The notes: generated from the sequence alone by a model not told the origin. Positions 21,965 to 32,129 are shown, counted from the stretch's first letter. The stretch is DNA of 64,000 bases from Polynucleobacter meluiroseus (GCA_945881875.1 CAMCVH010000004.1:1-64000), one strand, 5' to 3'. Numbers and translations: made by a program.

Positions 21965-22003
21965 CTTTATAGAATCAGTGGTGTTGCTTGAGTACTGACT
22001 TGA

Positions 22004-22885
22004 TCATGTTTTATAACTGGCACGGACAGCATCTAAAGCACTCCGTATGTCCAATGCTTGCGAAGGACTTCTCCAGGTGATGAATGCATCAGCCGCTTGC
22101 TCTACCAACATACCCAAACCATCAACCGCTAACAGATCTAAGCTTTCTGCATCTTTGAGAAATTTTGTTTCTTTACCGTAAACCATGTCGTATGCAATAG
22201 TTTTTGGATGCGTAATTTTCTTTAGCAAGTCCAAACCGATGGGCGAAGAGTCACCTAATCCTGTTGCTGTTGCATTGAGTATTAAATCAAATTGAGAAGA
22301 CTGATGCTCTAGATCTTCCATAGCTATCGGTTGAAGACCTTGAAATTGTTTTGCTAATTCTTGCGCTTTGACGAAGGTTCTATTAGCAATAGAAATATCA
22401 TTAATGCCTAAATTCATCAAAGGGTCTATCACGCCTTGGGCTGCTCCACCGGCTCCCAAGATCAATACTTTTGCTGTTGCTGGCTTAATATTTTGTTGAT
22501 GTAAAAGTCTTTCTAAATCTCTTACAAAACCAATACCGTCAGTGTTATCACACCAAAGAATGCCATCTTTTAACCAAAGAACATTAGCAGCTTTGGCTAT
22601 CTCAGCCCGAGCAGTTCTCTTTTGAGCTAATTCGAAAGCTTCTAATTTAAATGGCACAGTAATGTTCAAGCCCTTGCCACCGCGCTCAAAAAATTGATTA
22701 ACGGTAGCTTTAAATGAATCGAGCTCAGAGAAGATTTTGCCGTAGTAAATCGGATCTTGAATTTGCTCAGAAAAGAATTGATGGATCACTGGTGATTGAC
22801 TGTGTGTAATAGGATGACCAACTACGCCATAGACATCCATTCCTGGGTGATCCTTCGGATTCAGTTGGTGCTTTGTGGTGTCCAT
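22004..22885 (-). CDS. aroE: Shikimate dehydrogenase
   Basis: NADPH-dependent reduction of 3-dehydroshikimate to shikimate in aromatic amino-acid synthesis. 293 residues: YGVVGHPITHSQSPVIHQFF at the N-terminus for substrate binding, KGLNITVPFK with the catalytic Lys, the NADP motif ILGAGGAAQGV, and NRTFVKAQELA with the Arg that selects NADP. The first ~15 residues before the conserved part may not all be translated. 31 nt after the TonB-like gene. Confidence 0.97.
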   Translation of the reverse strand: MDTTKHQLNPKDHPGMDVYGVVGHPITHSQSPVIHQFFSEQIQDPIYYGKIFSELDSFKATVNQFFERGGKGLNITVPFKLEAFELAQKRTARAEIAKAANVLWLKDGILWCDNTDGIGFVRDLERLLHQQNIKPATAKVLILGAGGAAQGVIDPLMNLGINDISIANRTFVKAQELAKQFQGLQPIAMEDLEHQSSQFDLILNATATGLGDSSPIGLDLLKKITHPKTIAYDMVYGKETKFLKDAESLDLLAVDGLGMLVEQAADAFITWRSPSQALDIRSALDAVRASYKT

Positions 22886-22916
22886 TACTTAATCTCTTTA
22901 TGTCTCTTTTTTAAAT

Positions 22917-23747
22917 TCACTTCAATTCTGCACCATCTCGGGTAAATTCAAAAGTAGAAACCCAATCTAAGATATCAATCTGCTGTCGCATAGCACCTGT
23001 AAATCGACCAAACGGGGCTGAAGATCTAATAATGGCTATGGCCTGGCGATCTAACTCTTGATTGCCAGAGGATTTCATCACAATTACCCCCTCTTTGGAT
23101 AATCGACCCTCTTGATCCACACTCACCATCACCACCAAACTTCCGTAAAGAGCTTTTCCCTGAACTCTCGGAAAATGAATCGTGCCATACGCTTCAATCT
23201 GTTTGCGCATAGCATCGTAATAGTTAGCAAAAATAACTGCTTTAGCACTTGTAGCAGTAACAACTGCACGCCGAGGCATCTGACCATCCTTTTGTAAGCG
23301 TTTAGCTAGCTCTGCCTCTAAAGGATTTGATTCATTTTGCTGAGTATCTTTTTTTCCACTGAGCGTACTATCACTATTAGTTTTATCAGCCTTCATTTGT
23401 GCAAGTAAGCGCTTTTGCTCGGCTTCCATTTTTTCAAGCTTCTCTGCTAACCCTGGATCAGCTCGGCGCAATGCACCTGCTTGGGTGTCTTTTAGTTCGC
23501 CGCCACCATTTAAATCCTCTTGAGCTAAACGCTTGGGATTAACAGGAGGTGTGGTACTTCTAGCATTTACCAAAACAACACTTAATGGTGTTTTTAAACG
23601 TTTGGTATTTTCGCTATCTTCATGCCATTTGAACGCCAAGAAAATAATGTGCAATGCGATTGACATTCCAATGGCATAAGCCATTGGTCGCTGCCAATTT
23701 TTCCAATCAATAACGGTATATTTACTGAGAAGAGCTTGGGTGCGCAT
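22917..23747 (-). CDS. TonB-like energy transducer / periplasmic protein
   Basis: 276 residues: a single membrane segment near residues 23-40 (PMAYAIGMSIALHIIFLAF), a Lys/Gln/Glu-rich coiled linker (EKLEKMEAEQKRLLAQMKAD) and a TonB C-terminal domain (IHFPRVQGKALYGSLVVMVSVDQEGRL...GNQELDRQAIAIIRSSAPFG). TonB transmits energy from ExbBD to outer-membrane receptors; no exbB or exbD is nearby, and proteins of this type next to rnb and aroE are common in Burkholderiales, so the partner is uncertain. It overlaps the 3' end of rnb by 26 bp. Confidence 0.88.
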   Translation of the reverse strand: MRTQALLSKYTVIDWKNWQRPMAYAIGMSIALHIIFLAFKWHEDSENTKRLKTPLSVVLVNARSTTPPVNPKRLAQEDLNGGGELKDTQAGALRRADPGLAEKLEKMEAEQKRLLAQMKADKTNSDSTLSGKKDTQQNESNPLEAELAKRLQKDGQMPRRAVVTATSAKAVIFANYYDAMRKQIEAYGTIHFPRVQGKALYGSLVVMVSVDQEGRLSKEGVIVMKSSGNQELDRQAIAIIRSSAPFGRFTGAMRQQIDILDWVSTFEFTRDGAELK

Positions 23748-25866
23748 CGGAAGATAAAGCTTCTTTATTTATTTCAGTAATGGATTCAGGTTCAGGTTCA
23801 GGTCCAGGTTCACCTTCAGCTTCTATCTCGCTTTGGAATAGTGTTTCTGCGTCATTTGCTGAATCAATCATTCCTAAATAACGAACACTGGCCTCTAAAG
23901 ACAAGAAATCAATATCTAAAACTTCTACCTCAGCGCGAACTCCTCTTGCCTGCTCAGACAACTCCGGAACACTTAAGCGTAGTGGAATTTCTTCAACCCT
24001 AGCTTGCCCTTCTTTAAGATGTCTAACAACACCCTTCCAAGGTAAACCTAATTGTTTTAAATACATCAAACACCAATATCGCTCCATCTGATTTTGATGT
24101 TCGCCATAAGCGGCATAAGTGCCGTCAAAGTCAGCAGTAATAGCCATCAGATCTGCATCTTTGGGTTTAAATGGCGCAACCAATTTTGCAGTGACGCCGT
24201 GTTGAGCCATAGCAATTAATTGCCATTGATTGACCAAATCAACATACCGACGAAGTGGTGACGTACACCAAGAATAGTTCTCAACGCCAAGACCCTCATG
24301 CGGACCCGGCGCAGTTTGCATCCTTGTTCGTTGAGGACCCCAACCTTTTTGCGCTCTGTAAATACCTGGAACGCTATGGTCAGCCAGTTGGTTACCCCAA
24401 GTGCTATTACAGTAGATCATCCATTCAGCAACGATCGAATCTAAAACAGATCCTCTTTGACGTGGCCTAATCTCAACCACATCATTCGTCACCGTAAAAT
24501 TAAAGTCTCTAGCCAATGCCTGAGGATCAGGCAAACCTAATACTTCAGCACGCAAGCCGTTAGCAACTCGCTGTTCTTGGCGACAAGCATGGAGTTGTTT
24601 GGCAGAACGCCATAAAACAGCTAGTTCATTTTGATAAGGTAACTGAGCGGTATTTGAAACATCCGCTAAAGACTCTTCAGTCACTAAATCTTCTAAATCA
24701 TCAAGTCGTAGATTGTGAGCCATCGGCACACGCTCAACCTTTGTAATAGGGGCATGCTCACCCTCTAAAATAGGTGAACCCTCGGCATCAATCGTCACAT
24801 ACAAAGAGACTGCTGGCCTCAGCGGTATCACGTCAGAAACATTACCTCTTCCGCTATCAGCAGCATGTAATGAAAATATCTCAATTACCTGTTCAGGCAA
24901 CATCGTAATTTTGCCGCCCGGGTAATAAACGGTAGAGAGTCTTTGGCGAGCAATTTGATCTAAAGCACCCCATCGCCCGATAGCTAAAGCTGGTGCAGCA
25001 ATATGAATACCGATGCGGTAACAGTTTGGAGAATCAGAAACAGGTGTTACTGAAAAAGCATCATCAATCTCAGTCGTGCTAGCATCATCAATTGAGAAAG
25101 CTTTTACTTTTGCTTCTGGTAACTGATTCAATGCCACCTGCCAATCAGCCTCTTCATTGGACCCAAGCGTGACATTAAAGCCAGTACCTTTAGGAAAGTG
25201 CTCCTTTAAAAACTTACCTTCGTGATAAGCCAAAGCAGAACCCAGTACACCGCACTTTAAAAATAATTCTGCAATACCACCCTTTAAACCCTGAGATGCT
25301 GCATAGACAGCTTTATAAGCAGTTGTATTTTTATCTGGTGCAAATAATAAAGTATTGACTTGAGGATGGATTTCTTCAGGTAACTTACCTTCGCGTAACT
25401 CTGATTCCCATAATTCTTGTTTGGCCAACTCAATTTTCTTTTTCTCAACTGCTAAAAGTGCTGCCTTGAGTTGATCCTCTGGTGCGCGCATAAATTGACC
25501 GCGACCCTTGCGACGAAAATAAATCGGGGCACCTTGTAAAGCAATCGCAAGAGCTGTTTGCTGCAAAGGAGTCGAAGACTCGCCAAAATAATCTTTAGCC
25601 AAATTTAAGAACTGAAATTCTTCAGGGCCCGCACACTCCCAAACAAAATCTAAATCAATTTCATTGGAAATAATTTTGGCTTGTAGCAAGAAATCTGTAA
25701 TAGCAATTGTTGGTGGACTTTGAAAGCGTAACCAAACATCTTTTGATTTGAGTTTGCCGCGCTTACCACCCAGACTTTCGACCGCTAAGGGATCTGCTTC
25801 AGCACCCGCTGTTGTTATTAATGTAGCGATCTTGATATCGCCACCTTCTTCAAAAAGCAAATGCAT
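23722..25866 (-). CDS. RNB-domain exoribonuclease (RNase II/R family)
   Basis: 3'-5' hydrolytic exoribonuclease. The 714-residue protein has the RNB catalytic domain starting near residue 265 with the acidic cluster SIDDASTTEIDDAFSV that binds the metals, and later the conserved GIYRAQ and SPLRRYVDLVNQWQL. The N-terminal half is not a clear cold-shock pair as in E. coli RNase II, and the C-terminus is a Glu/Pro-rich acidic tail (GEPGPEPEPESI), so substrate handling probably differs. Its ATG overlaps the fabG stop by one base, suggesting translational coupling. Confidence 0.93.
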   Translation of the reverse strand: MHLLFEEGGDIKIATLITTAGAEADPLAVESLGGKRGKLKSKDVWLRFQSPPTIAITDFLLQAKIISNEIDLDFVWECAGPEEFQFLNLAKDYFGESSTPLQQTALAIALQGAPIYFRRKGRGQFMRAPEDQLKAALLAVEKKKIELAKQELWESELREGKLPEEIHPQVNTLLFAPDKNTTAYKAVYAASQGLKGGIAELFLKCGVLGSALAYHEGKFLKEHFPKGTGFNVTLGSNEEADWQVALNQLPEAKVKAFSIDDASTTEIDDAFSVTPVSDSPNCYRIGIHIAAPALAIGRWGALDQIARQRLSTVYYPGGKITMLPEQVIEIFSLHAADSGRGNVSDVIPLRPAVSLYVTIDAEGSPILEGEHAPITKVERVPMAHNLRLDDLEDLVTEESLADVSNTAQLPYQNELAVLWRSAKQLHACRQEQRVANGLRAEVLGLPDPQALARDFNFTVTNDVVEIRPRQRGSVLDSIVAEWMIYCNSTWGNQLADHSVPGIYRAQKGWGPQRTRMQTAPGPHEGLGVENYSWCTSPLRRYVDLVNQWQLIAMAQHGVTAKLVAPFKPKDADLMAITADFDGTYAAYGEHQNQMERYWCLMYLKQLGLPWKGVVRHLKEGQARVEEIPLRLSVPELSEQARGVRAEVEVLDIDFLSLEASVRYLGMIDSANDAETLFQSEIEAEGEPGPEPEPESITEINKEALSSDAHPSSSQ

Positions 25867-26642
25867 TAAAGAGAAATTCCGCCGCTGGCTTCAAGTGCTA
25901 TGCCATTGATAAAACTTGATTCATCACTGGCTAAAAAAGCATAAACATTCGCCATCTCTTCTGGCGTACCCAGACGACGCAACCATGATCGATCCTTTAT
26001 ACCCTTCAAAACATCTTCCGGCATAGATGCCAGAATGCTTGTCTCAATAAAACCAGGGCAAACTGCATTTACCCGAATACCTTTAGGACCAAACTCACGC
26101 GCCCAAGTCATCGTCAAGCCAATGACTCCAAATTTAGTAGCGGCATAGTTGGTTTGTCCAAAATTGCCGTAAAGACCAACAACGCTTGATGCACTCACTA
26201 TGGAGCCTTGACCTGCCTTCAACATATGTGGAACGACCGCTTGAGTGCAGTTAAAAACACCCTTGAGATTGACATCAATCACAGCATCAAATTGCTCTTC
26301 AGTCATATTGATCAGACGAGCATCCTTGGTGATACCAGCGTTATTAATAAGTACATCAATACGGCCATACTTTTCAATCACGGATTTGATGACTTCATCA
26401 ATACCAGCTCGATCAGTTACGTTCATGACAGACCCAGCAACTTGATCTTTATTCGGAGTACTTGCTTGGAGCTTTGCAACAGCCTGCTTAACCTGATCAG
26501 CGTTGATGTCACAAATGATAGTAATGGCACCCTCATTAATGAATTTTTCTGCTGTTGCAAAACCAATACCATTGGCAGCACCTGTAATGATGGCTACCTT
26601 TTGATGTAAGCGCAGTGCTTTTTGATCAGAATATTCCGGCAT
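25866..26642 (-). CDS. fabG: SDR-family 3-oxoacyl-ACP reductase (FabG-like)
   Basis: Short-chain dehydrogenase of 258 residues: cofactor motif [18 protein letters not shown] (residues ~97-100), catalytic Ser in [11 protein letters not shown] and YxxxK as YAATK, with the C-terminal [22 protein letters not shown] typical of FabG. Such proteins reduce 3-oxoacyl-ACP with NADPH, but this copy is outside a fab cluster and could be a second FabG or a PHA/acetoacetyl-CoA reductase. Head of the run with rnb. Confidence 0.85.
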   Translation of the reverse strand: MPEYSDQKALRLHQKVAIITGAANGIGFATAEKFINEGAITIICDINADQVKQAVAKLQASTPNKDQVAGSVMNVTDRAGIDEVIKSVIEKYGRIDVLINNAGITKDARLINMTEEQFDAVIDVNLKGVFNCTQAVVPHMLKAGQGSIVSASSVVGLYGNFGQTNYAATKFGVIGLTMTWAREFGPKGIRVNAVCPGFIETSILASMPEDVLKGIKDRSWLRRLGTPEEMANVYAFLASDESSFINGIALEASGGISL

Positions 26643-26699
26643 GTTTTATTTTCTTTGGTTATTTTTTCTAGGCTTTTACTATTGGTAGTATTTTTATAA

Positions 26700-28124
26700 C
26701 TACTTCAGCATTTCTAATAATTTTTTATGTACACCACCAAAACCACCATTGCTCATCACCAATATCGTGTCACCAGACTTGGCCTCTTTTTTAACTGCTG
26801 CCATCAATTTTTCTAAATCATCAAAGGCTTGGGCTTTTGCTCCCAAAGGAGCAAGCGATTCTTTTAGGTCCCAACCTAATGCGTCCTTGCCAGATGATGC
26901 GCCATAACCAAATACTAAATCCGCATCTTTCAAGCTATCAGGAAGCTGACTTTTCATGACACCTAATTTCATCGTATTAGAGCGCGGCTCTAATACCGCC
27001 AAAATTCTGGCGTTTTGATTATTTCCAATTCGGCGACGTAATCCATCAACTGTTGTTGCAATCGCTGTAGGATGATGCGCGAAATCATCATATATGGTGA
27101 TGCCATGAACGCGACCTATGATCTCCATGCGGCGCTTCACATTTTTAAATGTACCCAACGCCTGAGCTGCCTCTTTAGGTGAAATACCAATATGGTTAGC
27201 TGCTGCAATAGCTGCCAAGGCATTCAATTGATTATGTCGACCCGTTACAGAGGCATCTTGATCCCAAATCACTTCTGCAACTTTTTGAGATTTAAATAAA
27301 ACCTTGAAGCCATCATTTTGAGTATCTTTTAAAGACCAATCTGGGTCAGCTACTGGTTTTGCATTGACACTATCAACAACTCCAAAGCGGTCCACCGTTG
27401 ACCAGCAACCTCGATCAATAACACGCTTCAAACTCTCTTCTGCTGCATTAACAATTAAGCACCCACTGCCAGGAACTGTTCTTACTAAATGATGAAACTG
27501 CGTCTCAATGGCAGTGATATCAGCAAAAATATCAGCATGATCAAACTCTAAGTTATTCAGAATAGCTGTACGAGGTCGATAGTGCACAAACTTACTACGC
27601 TTATCAAAAAAAGCTGTGTCATATTCATCAGCCTCAATCACAAAGTAATGTGACTTTGATTTGGCTGTTTGCTCCCCCAGGCGGGCTGAAACAGCAAAAT
27701 TATTAGGTACGCCACCAATTAAATATCCTGGTTCAAAACCGTTAGCTTGAAGTATCCAAGTCAGCATGGCAGTAGTGGTTGTTTTGCCGTGGGTTCCTGC
27801 TACAGCTAAAACATGTTTACCTTGTAAAACTTGCTCACCTAACCACTGAGGACCCGATTGGTAAGGCAATCCTTGTTCCAAAATAGCTTCCATCAGAGGA
27901 TTTCCTCGAGAAACCACATTGCCAATAATGAATAGATCAGGTTTTAATGAAATTTGATCGGGCGAGAAGCCCTCAATTAACTGAATACCTTGAGCTTCTA
28001 ATTGAGTGCTCATTGGGGGATATACATTAGCGTCACATCCGGTCACCTGATGACCAGCCTGACGAGCGATAGCGGCAATACCGCCCATAAAAGTACCGCA
28101 AATACCTAGGATATGAAGATGCAT
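26700..28124 (-). CDS. mpl: UDP-N-acetylmuramate:L-alanyl-gamma-D-glutamyl-meso-diaminopimelate ligase
   Basis: Murein recycling ligase that attaches recovered tripeptide to UDP-MurNAc. 474 residues, Mur-ligase fold: N-terminal HILGICGTFMGGIAAIARQAGHQVTGCD, ATP-binding AGTHGKTTTTAML, and the family-specific FVIEADEYDTAFFDKRSKFVHYRPRT. Works with AmpD, encoded 10 kb away here, which releases the tripeptide. Divergent from tlpA. Confidence 0.96.
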   Translation of the reverse strand: MHLHILGICGTFMGGIAAIARQAGHQVTGCDANVYPPMSTQLEAQGIQLIEGFSPDQISLKPDLFIIGNVVSRGNPLMEAILEQGLPYQSGPQWLGEQVLQGKHVLAVAGTHGKTTTTAMLTWILQANGFEPGYLIGGVPNNFAVSARLGEQTAKSKSHYFVIEADEYDTAFFDKRSKFVHYRPRTAILNNLEFDHADIFADITAIETQFHHLVRTVPGSGCLIVNAAEESLKRVIDRGCWSTVDRFGVVDSVNAKPVADPDWSLKDTQNDGFKVLFKSQKVAEVIWDQDASVTGRHNQLNALAAIAAANHIGISPKEAAQALGTFKNVKRRMEIIGRVHGITIYDDFAHHPTAIATTVDGLRRRIGNNQNARILAVLEPRSNTMKLGVMKSQLPDSLKDADLVFGYGASSGKDALGWDLKESLAPLGAKAQAFDDLEKLMAAVKKEAKSGDTILVMSNGGFGGVHKKLLEMLK

Positions 28125-28172
28125 GGCGAGATTTTATCTAAACATCCGTGCAAAATAAGGCAAATAACTGAA

Positions 28173-28727
28173 ATGGAAAGAAATAAAGTGAATAAACGTC
28201 AATGGATTCTCGTTATAGCGGTGGGTTTTATTGCGGGTGCTTTAGGTATAGGCGCTGCCAGCTATCAATTTAGAACAACTGTGGCTGAAGATGCCGCTGT
28301 TGAGACCTTTCTTCAACAAGAATTGAGATCGCCTGAAGGTGAGATCCATCCAAGCTCAACATGGAGAGGAAAAATCTTAGTTTTAAACTTTTGGGCTCCT
28401 TGGTGCCCACCTTGTGTAGAGGAAATGCCTGAATTAGTGCGTGTTCAAGAACAATATCGTAGTAAAAATGTCTTATTTGTTGGTATTGGTGTTGATTCCC
28501 CAACTAATCTTCGTCAATTTCTTGTAAAAACACCTGTTAACTATCCAATTGTTTTGGGTGGTCTTGAGGGTAGCAACTGGGCAAAAAGTTTAGGAAATCC
28601 AAGCTCAGGGCTTCCATTTACTGTGGTGATTGATGAAAAAGGCAGCATTAAGAAGGTCAAATTAGGGAAAATAAGCGAAGATGAGCTTAGTTCGTGGCTT
28701 AATGCCCTTATAATCACCTCTAAGTAA
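28173..28727 (+). CDS. TlpA/ResA-type thiol-disulfide oxidoreductase
   Basis: Membrane-anchored periplasmic thioredoxin-fold protein. From the ATG at 28173 it is 184 residues: one membrane anchor (about 11-30) and a thioredoxin domain with active site WCPPC (Cys78, Cys81) and the cis-Pro region GLPFTVVIDEKG. It probably keeps periplasmic thiols reduced, for example during cytochrome c maturation; the CcsA-like protein at 39.2 kb would fit that but is not adjacent. An in-frame start at 28113 overlaps the mpl start and is less likely; GTG at 28188 is another option. Confidence 0.9.
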   Translation: MERNKVNKRQWILVIAVGFIAGALGIGAASYQFRTTVAEDAAVETFLQQELRSPEGEIHPSSTWRGKILVLNFWAPWCPPCVEEMPELVRVQEQYRSKNVLFVGIGVDSPTNLRQFLVKTPVNYPIVLGGLEGSNWAKSLGNPSSGLPFTVVIDEKGSIKKVKLGKISEDELSSWLNALIITSK

Positions 28728-28746
28728 AAATTATAGGAAGGGCATC

Positions 28747-29208
28747 ATGGATCTACGAAAACTTAAAACTTTGATCGATTTAGTAGCTGAATCTGGCGTT
28801 TCTGAACTAGAGGTTACTGAAGGTGAAGACAGAGTTCGTATCGTAAAACATCCAGCTCCGATAGCCTCACCAACCCAACAATATTACGCACCAGCTCCGG
28901 CTGCATCTGCTGGATCTCCAGCATTAGCAACGCCAACTGTAAATTCCGAAGTAACTGCTCCAGCAGAACCGACAGGTCATGCGGTGAAATCGCCAATGGT
29001 AGGTACTTTTTACCGATCTCCAACGCCAGGCGCAGAGTCTTTTGTCAAAATTGGAGATTCTGTAAAAGAGGGTCAAACTCTTTGCATTATTGAAGCGATG
29101 AAGTTGCTAAACGAAATCGAGTCTGACAAATCTGGTGTTGTTAAAGAAATCCTATGTGAGAACGGCCAAGGTATTGAATTTGGTCAAGCTCTTTTCATTA
29201 TTGGCTAA
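28747..29208 (+). CDS. accB: Biotin carboxyl carrier protein of acetyl-CoA carboxylase
   Basis: Carries biotin between the carboxylase and transferase halves of acetyl-CoA carboxylase, the committed step of fatty-acid synthesis. 153 residues: N-terminal helical domain, Ala/Pro-rich flexible linker (residues ~38-80) and biotinyl domain with EAMKLLNEI, Lys119 being the biotinylated residue. GGAAGG lies 6 nt upstream of the ATG. accC follows at 24 nt. The aroQ gene usually found just before accB in relatives is missing here. Confidence 0.98.
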   Translation: MDLRKLKTLIDLVAESGVSELEVTEGEDRVRIVKHPAPIASPTQQYYAPAPAASAGSPALATPTVNSEVTAPAEPTGHAVKSPMVGTFYRSPTPGAESFVKIGDSVKEGQTLCIIEAMKLLNEIESDKSGVVKEILCENGQGIEFGQALFIIG

Positions 29209-29232
29209 TTCAAGAGTTATAAAGGTTATCTG

Positions 29233-30603
29233 ATGTTTGAAAAGATTCTTATCGCCAACCGTGGCGAAATTGCTCTACGTATTCAAAGAGCCTGTCGTGA
29301 GATGGGTATTAAAACTGTGGTAGTTTTCTCTGAAGCCGACCGCGACGCCAAGTATGTCAAATTAGCAGACGAAGCTGTTTGTATTGGGCCAGCACCATCA
29401 GCGCTGAGTTACCTCAATATGCCAGCGATTATTTCTGCCGCTGAAGTAACTGATGCACAAGCGATTCACCCAGGCTATGGCTTTTTATCTGAAAATGCCG
29501 ACTTTGCTGAACGTGTAGAAAAATCAGGTTTTGTTTTTATCGGCCCGACTGCTGAATCTATTCGTTTAATGGGCGATAAAGTATCTGCCAAGCAAGCGAT
29601 GATCAGATCAGGTGTTCCATGCGTTCCTGGCTCAGAAGGCGCCCTTCCTGATAACCCAAAAGAAATTATTGCTACTGCAAAAAAAGTAGGTTATCCAGTC
29701 ATTATTAAAGCTGCCGGTGGTGGTGGTGGTCGCGGTATGCGCGTAGTCCATACAGAAGCTCACCTGATCAACGCCGTCAACATGACGCGTGAAGAGGCAG
29801 GACGTGCCTTTGGTAATCCAGAAGTCTATATGGAGAAATTCTTAGAGAATCCTCGCCATGTAGAAATCCAGATCTTGGCTGACACCTTTAAAAATGCTGT
29901 TTATTTAGGTGAGCGTGACTGCTCAATGCAACGTCGACACCAAAAAGTGATTGAAGAAGCACCAGCTCCTGGTATAGATCGTCGCTTGATTGCAAAAATT
30001 GGTGAGAGATGTGCTGAAGCTTGTCGCAAAATTGGTTATCGCGGTGCCGGCACTTTTGAATTCTTGTACGAAAACGACGAATTCTATTTTATTGAGATGA
30101 ATACGCGTGTTCAGGTTGAGCATCCCGTAACGGAACTCATTACTGGCATCGATATCGTCCAACAGCAAATATTAATCGCTGCTGGTGAAAAATTACCATT
30201 CCGCCAAAAAGATATCGAATTCCGTGGTCACGCCATCGAGTGTCGTATCAACGCTGAAGACCCAGTCAAGTTTATGCCAAGTCCAGGTCGAATTCTTTCT
30301 TGGCATATGCCAGGCGGTCCCGGTGTTCGCGTTGACTCACATGCTTACGCTGGTTACTTTGTTCCACCAACTTATGACTCCATGATTGGCAAATTAATCA
30401 CTTATGGAGCTACACGCGAACAAGCGATACGCCGCATGAGTATTGCTTTATCTGAAGCAGCTGTTGAGGGTATTCTTACTAATATTCCGCTTCACCGAGA
30501 ACTGATGCTCGATCCAAATTTTGTTGAAGGTGGTACAAGTATTCACTATCTTGAGCACAAACTTGAAGAGCAAGCAGCTTCACGTCGTGGCAATGTTAAG
30601 TAG
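29233..30603 (+). CDS. accC: Biotin carboxylase subunit of acetyl-CoA carboxylase
   Basis: ATP-dependent carboxylation of biotin on AccB. 456 residues, full length: N-terminal [17 protein letters not shown]-grasp glycine-rich loop [12 protein letters not shown], and the catalytic [16 protein letters not shown]. Directly follows accB, same transcript. Confidence 0.99.
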   Translation: MFEKILIANRGEIALRIQRACREMGIKTVVVFSEADRDAKYVKLADEAVCIGPAPSALSYLNMPAIISAAEVTDAQAIHPGYGFLSENADFAERVEKSGFVFIGPTAESIRLMGDKVSAKQAMIRSGVPCVPGSEGALPDNPKEIIATAKKVGYPVIIKAAGGGGGRGMRVVHTEAHLINAVNMTREEAGRAFGNPEVYMEKFLENPRHVEIQILADTFKNAVYLGERDCSMQRRHQKVIEEAPAPGIDRRLIAKIGERCAEACRKIGYRGAGTFEFLYENDEFYFIEMNTRVQVEHPVTELITGIDIVQQQILIAAGEKLPFRQKDIEFRGHAIECRINAEDPVKFMPSPGRILSWHMPGGPGVRVDSHAYAGYFVPPTYDSMIGKLITYGATREQAIRRMSIALSEAAVEGILTNIPLHRELMLDPNFVEGGTSIHYLEHKLEEQAASRRGNVK

Positions 30604-30633
30604 TTAATAGCTTCTTCTACTAATAATTTATCA

Positions 30634-31548
30634 ATGGCATTTCGTGAACTCATCTTTACAGTCCCAGAGGATCTTGCTGAGAACCTCGGAGATGCCCTCA
30701 TGGAGTTGGGTGCTCTATCTATTTCAGTTAGTGATGCAGCAGTGGATACCGATGAAGAAAAACCTCTATATGGTGAACCAGGCTTAATCCCAGAAAAAAA
30801 TGCATGGGAGCAATCTCAGGTAGTTGCCCTTTTTGATCAAAATGGTCTCAGTTCACCTGAAATTTCTTTAGCTTTAAGCGAAGAAGGTTTTCAGGTCAAT
30901 ATGCCGATGGAACGCACAGTTGAAGAGCAAGATTGGGTTCGTTTAACGCAATCTCAATTCGACCCTATTCAAGTAGGTCAGCGTCTTTGGGTGGTACCTT
31001 CTTGGCATGATGCCCCTAATGACCCTAATGCTGTTTGTCTGGCTGTAGATCCTGGCTTAGCTTTTGGTACAGGTAGTCATCCAACAACCAAGTTGTGTAT
31101 GCAGTGGTTAGAAGAACATGAAGGCTTAAGTCAAAAAACTTTATTAGATTATGGATGCGGATCTGGCATCTTAGCTATTGCAGCCAAACGTTTAGGTTGC
31201 GGTCCCGCTACAGGAGTTGATATAGATCCCCAAGCTGTTAGCTCGGCTAAGGAAAATGCAATTCGTAACAAAGTATCAGTTGAATTCTATTTACCCGAAG
31301 AAGACACTTCAAATAGCCAACATGATGTTGTAGTGGCCAATATTTTAGCCAACCCTTTACAAGTTCTTGCGCCAGCCCTTTGCCAAAGAATTGGGCCAGA
31401 GGGCCATATTGTTCTATCAGGTATTTTGGCAAGACAAGCTAAAGAAGTTATTGAAACCTATGAATCATGGCTGACTCTTCATGTTTGGAAAGAGTATGAC
31501 GGTTGGGTTTGCCTTACAGGCCAGCTCAAAAAAAAACTCTTGAATTAA
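30634..31548 (+). CDS. prmA: Ribosomal protein L11 methyltransferase
   Basis: Trimethylates ribosomal protein L11 using SAM. 304 residues: N-terminal L11-recognition domain (MAFRELIFTVPEDLAENLGDAL), the GLAFGTGSHPTTKLCMQWL motif, SAM-binding LLDYGCGSGILAIAA, and VVANILANPL. Follows accC by 30 nt; its 3' end overlaps the likely start of the DUF3426 gene. Confidence 0.98.
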   Translation: MAFRELIFTVPEDLAENLGDALMELGALSISVSDAAVDTDEEKPLYGEPGLIPEKNAWEQSQVVALFDQNGLSSPEISLALSEEGFQVNMPMERTVEEQDWVRLTQSQFDPIQVGQRLWVVPSWHDAPNDPNAVCLAVDPGLAFGTGSHPTTKLCMQWLEEHEGLSQKTLLDYGCGSGILAIAAKRLGCGPATGVDIDPQAVSSAKENAIRNKVSVEFYLPEEDTSNSQHDVVVANILANPLQVLAPALCQRIGPEGHIVLSGILARQAKEVIETYESWLTLHVWKEYDGWVCLTGQLKKKLLN

Positions 31549-32129
31549 CCCAAGATAAGCCAAATCGATTTGGCTTAAAAGTTTTAGCAGCAGTTCTCCT
31601 GTGCATACTAGCTCTCGGACAAATTAGTTATTTAGCTAGAAATAGCATTCACCATATGATTACTAAAGCCCCTTTAAATATTCAAGGACCTGCGCAAATC
31701 GCTTTTGATATAGTTGATAAAGCCATTTGTCATTTACTTCCTTGTGAAAATAAGGCCCTTAGTGATTTTTCAGCGTGGGCTATTGAATTTGCTGATTTAG
31801 AGATTTACTCACCTGCGACCAAAGATAATGTAAGGGTAAATCCTGAAACAAGCCCAGTCACCGGGCTTCTTAAGCTTCAAATTAGAAATAAGCTCAATAT
31901 TGCAGTTGTTTGGCCGTCTATGATTTTGTCGATTACTGACATCAATGATGTTTTGATCAGTGAAATCGTCCTTACTCCGCAAGATTGGCTACCTCAAGAA
32001 TTACAATCCCCTCCATTACAGGCAATCAATGCCGCACCTTTACAAGAAGTTTCCAGCAACCTCCCTTTATCTCTTCCTGAAAAAGCAGCGGGCTATCGCC
32101 TACGTCTCAGTTATATCGAAAAAGAATAA
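31503..32129 (+). CDS. DUF3426-domain membrane protein without the usual zinc ribbon
   Basis: About 208 residues with one membrane segment (about 25-45: GLKVLAAVLLCILALGQISYLA) followed by a DUF3426 periplasmic domain (GLLKLQIRNKLNIAVVWPSMILSITDINDVLISEIVLTPQDWL). In many relatives this domain is preceded by an N-terminal MJ0042-type zinc ribbon with two CxxC pairs; none is present. The frame opens right after a TGA at 31497-31499, inside the 3' end of prmA, and the only plausible starts are TTG codons (31503 or 31509), which implies coupling to prmA. Function unknown. Confidence 0.8.
   Translation: MGLPYRPAQKKTLELTQDKPNRFGLKVLAAVLLCILALGQISYLARNSIHHMITKAPLNIQGPAQIAFDIVDKAICHLLPCENKALSDFSAWAIEFADLEIYSPATKDNVRVNPETSPVTGLLKLQIRNKLNIAVVWPSMILSITDINDVLISEIVLTPQDWLPQELQSPPLQAINAAPLQEVSSNLPLSLPEKAAGYRLRLSYIEKE

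Noticed and set aside
26208-26609. Plus-strand open frame of 133 residues antisense to fabG
   Set aside because: fabG on the minus strand has all SDR motifs; the antisense frame is a codon-bias shadow with no domain or start signal.
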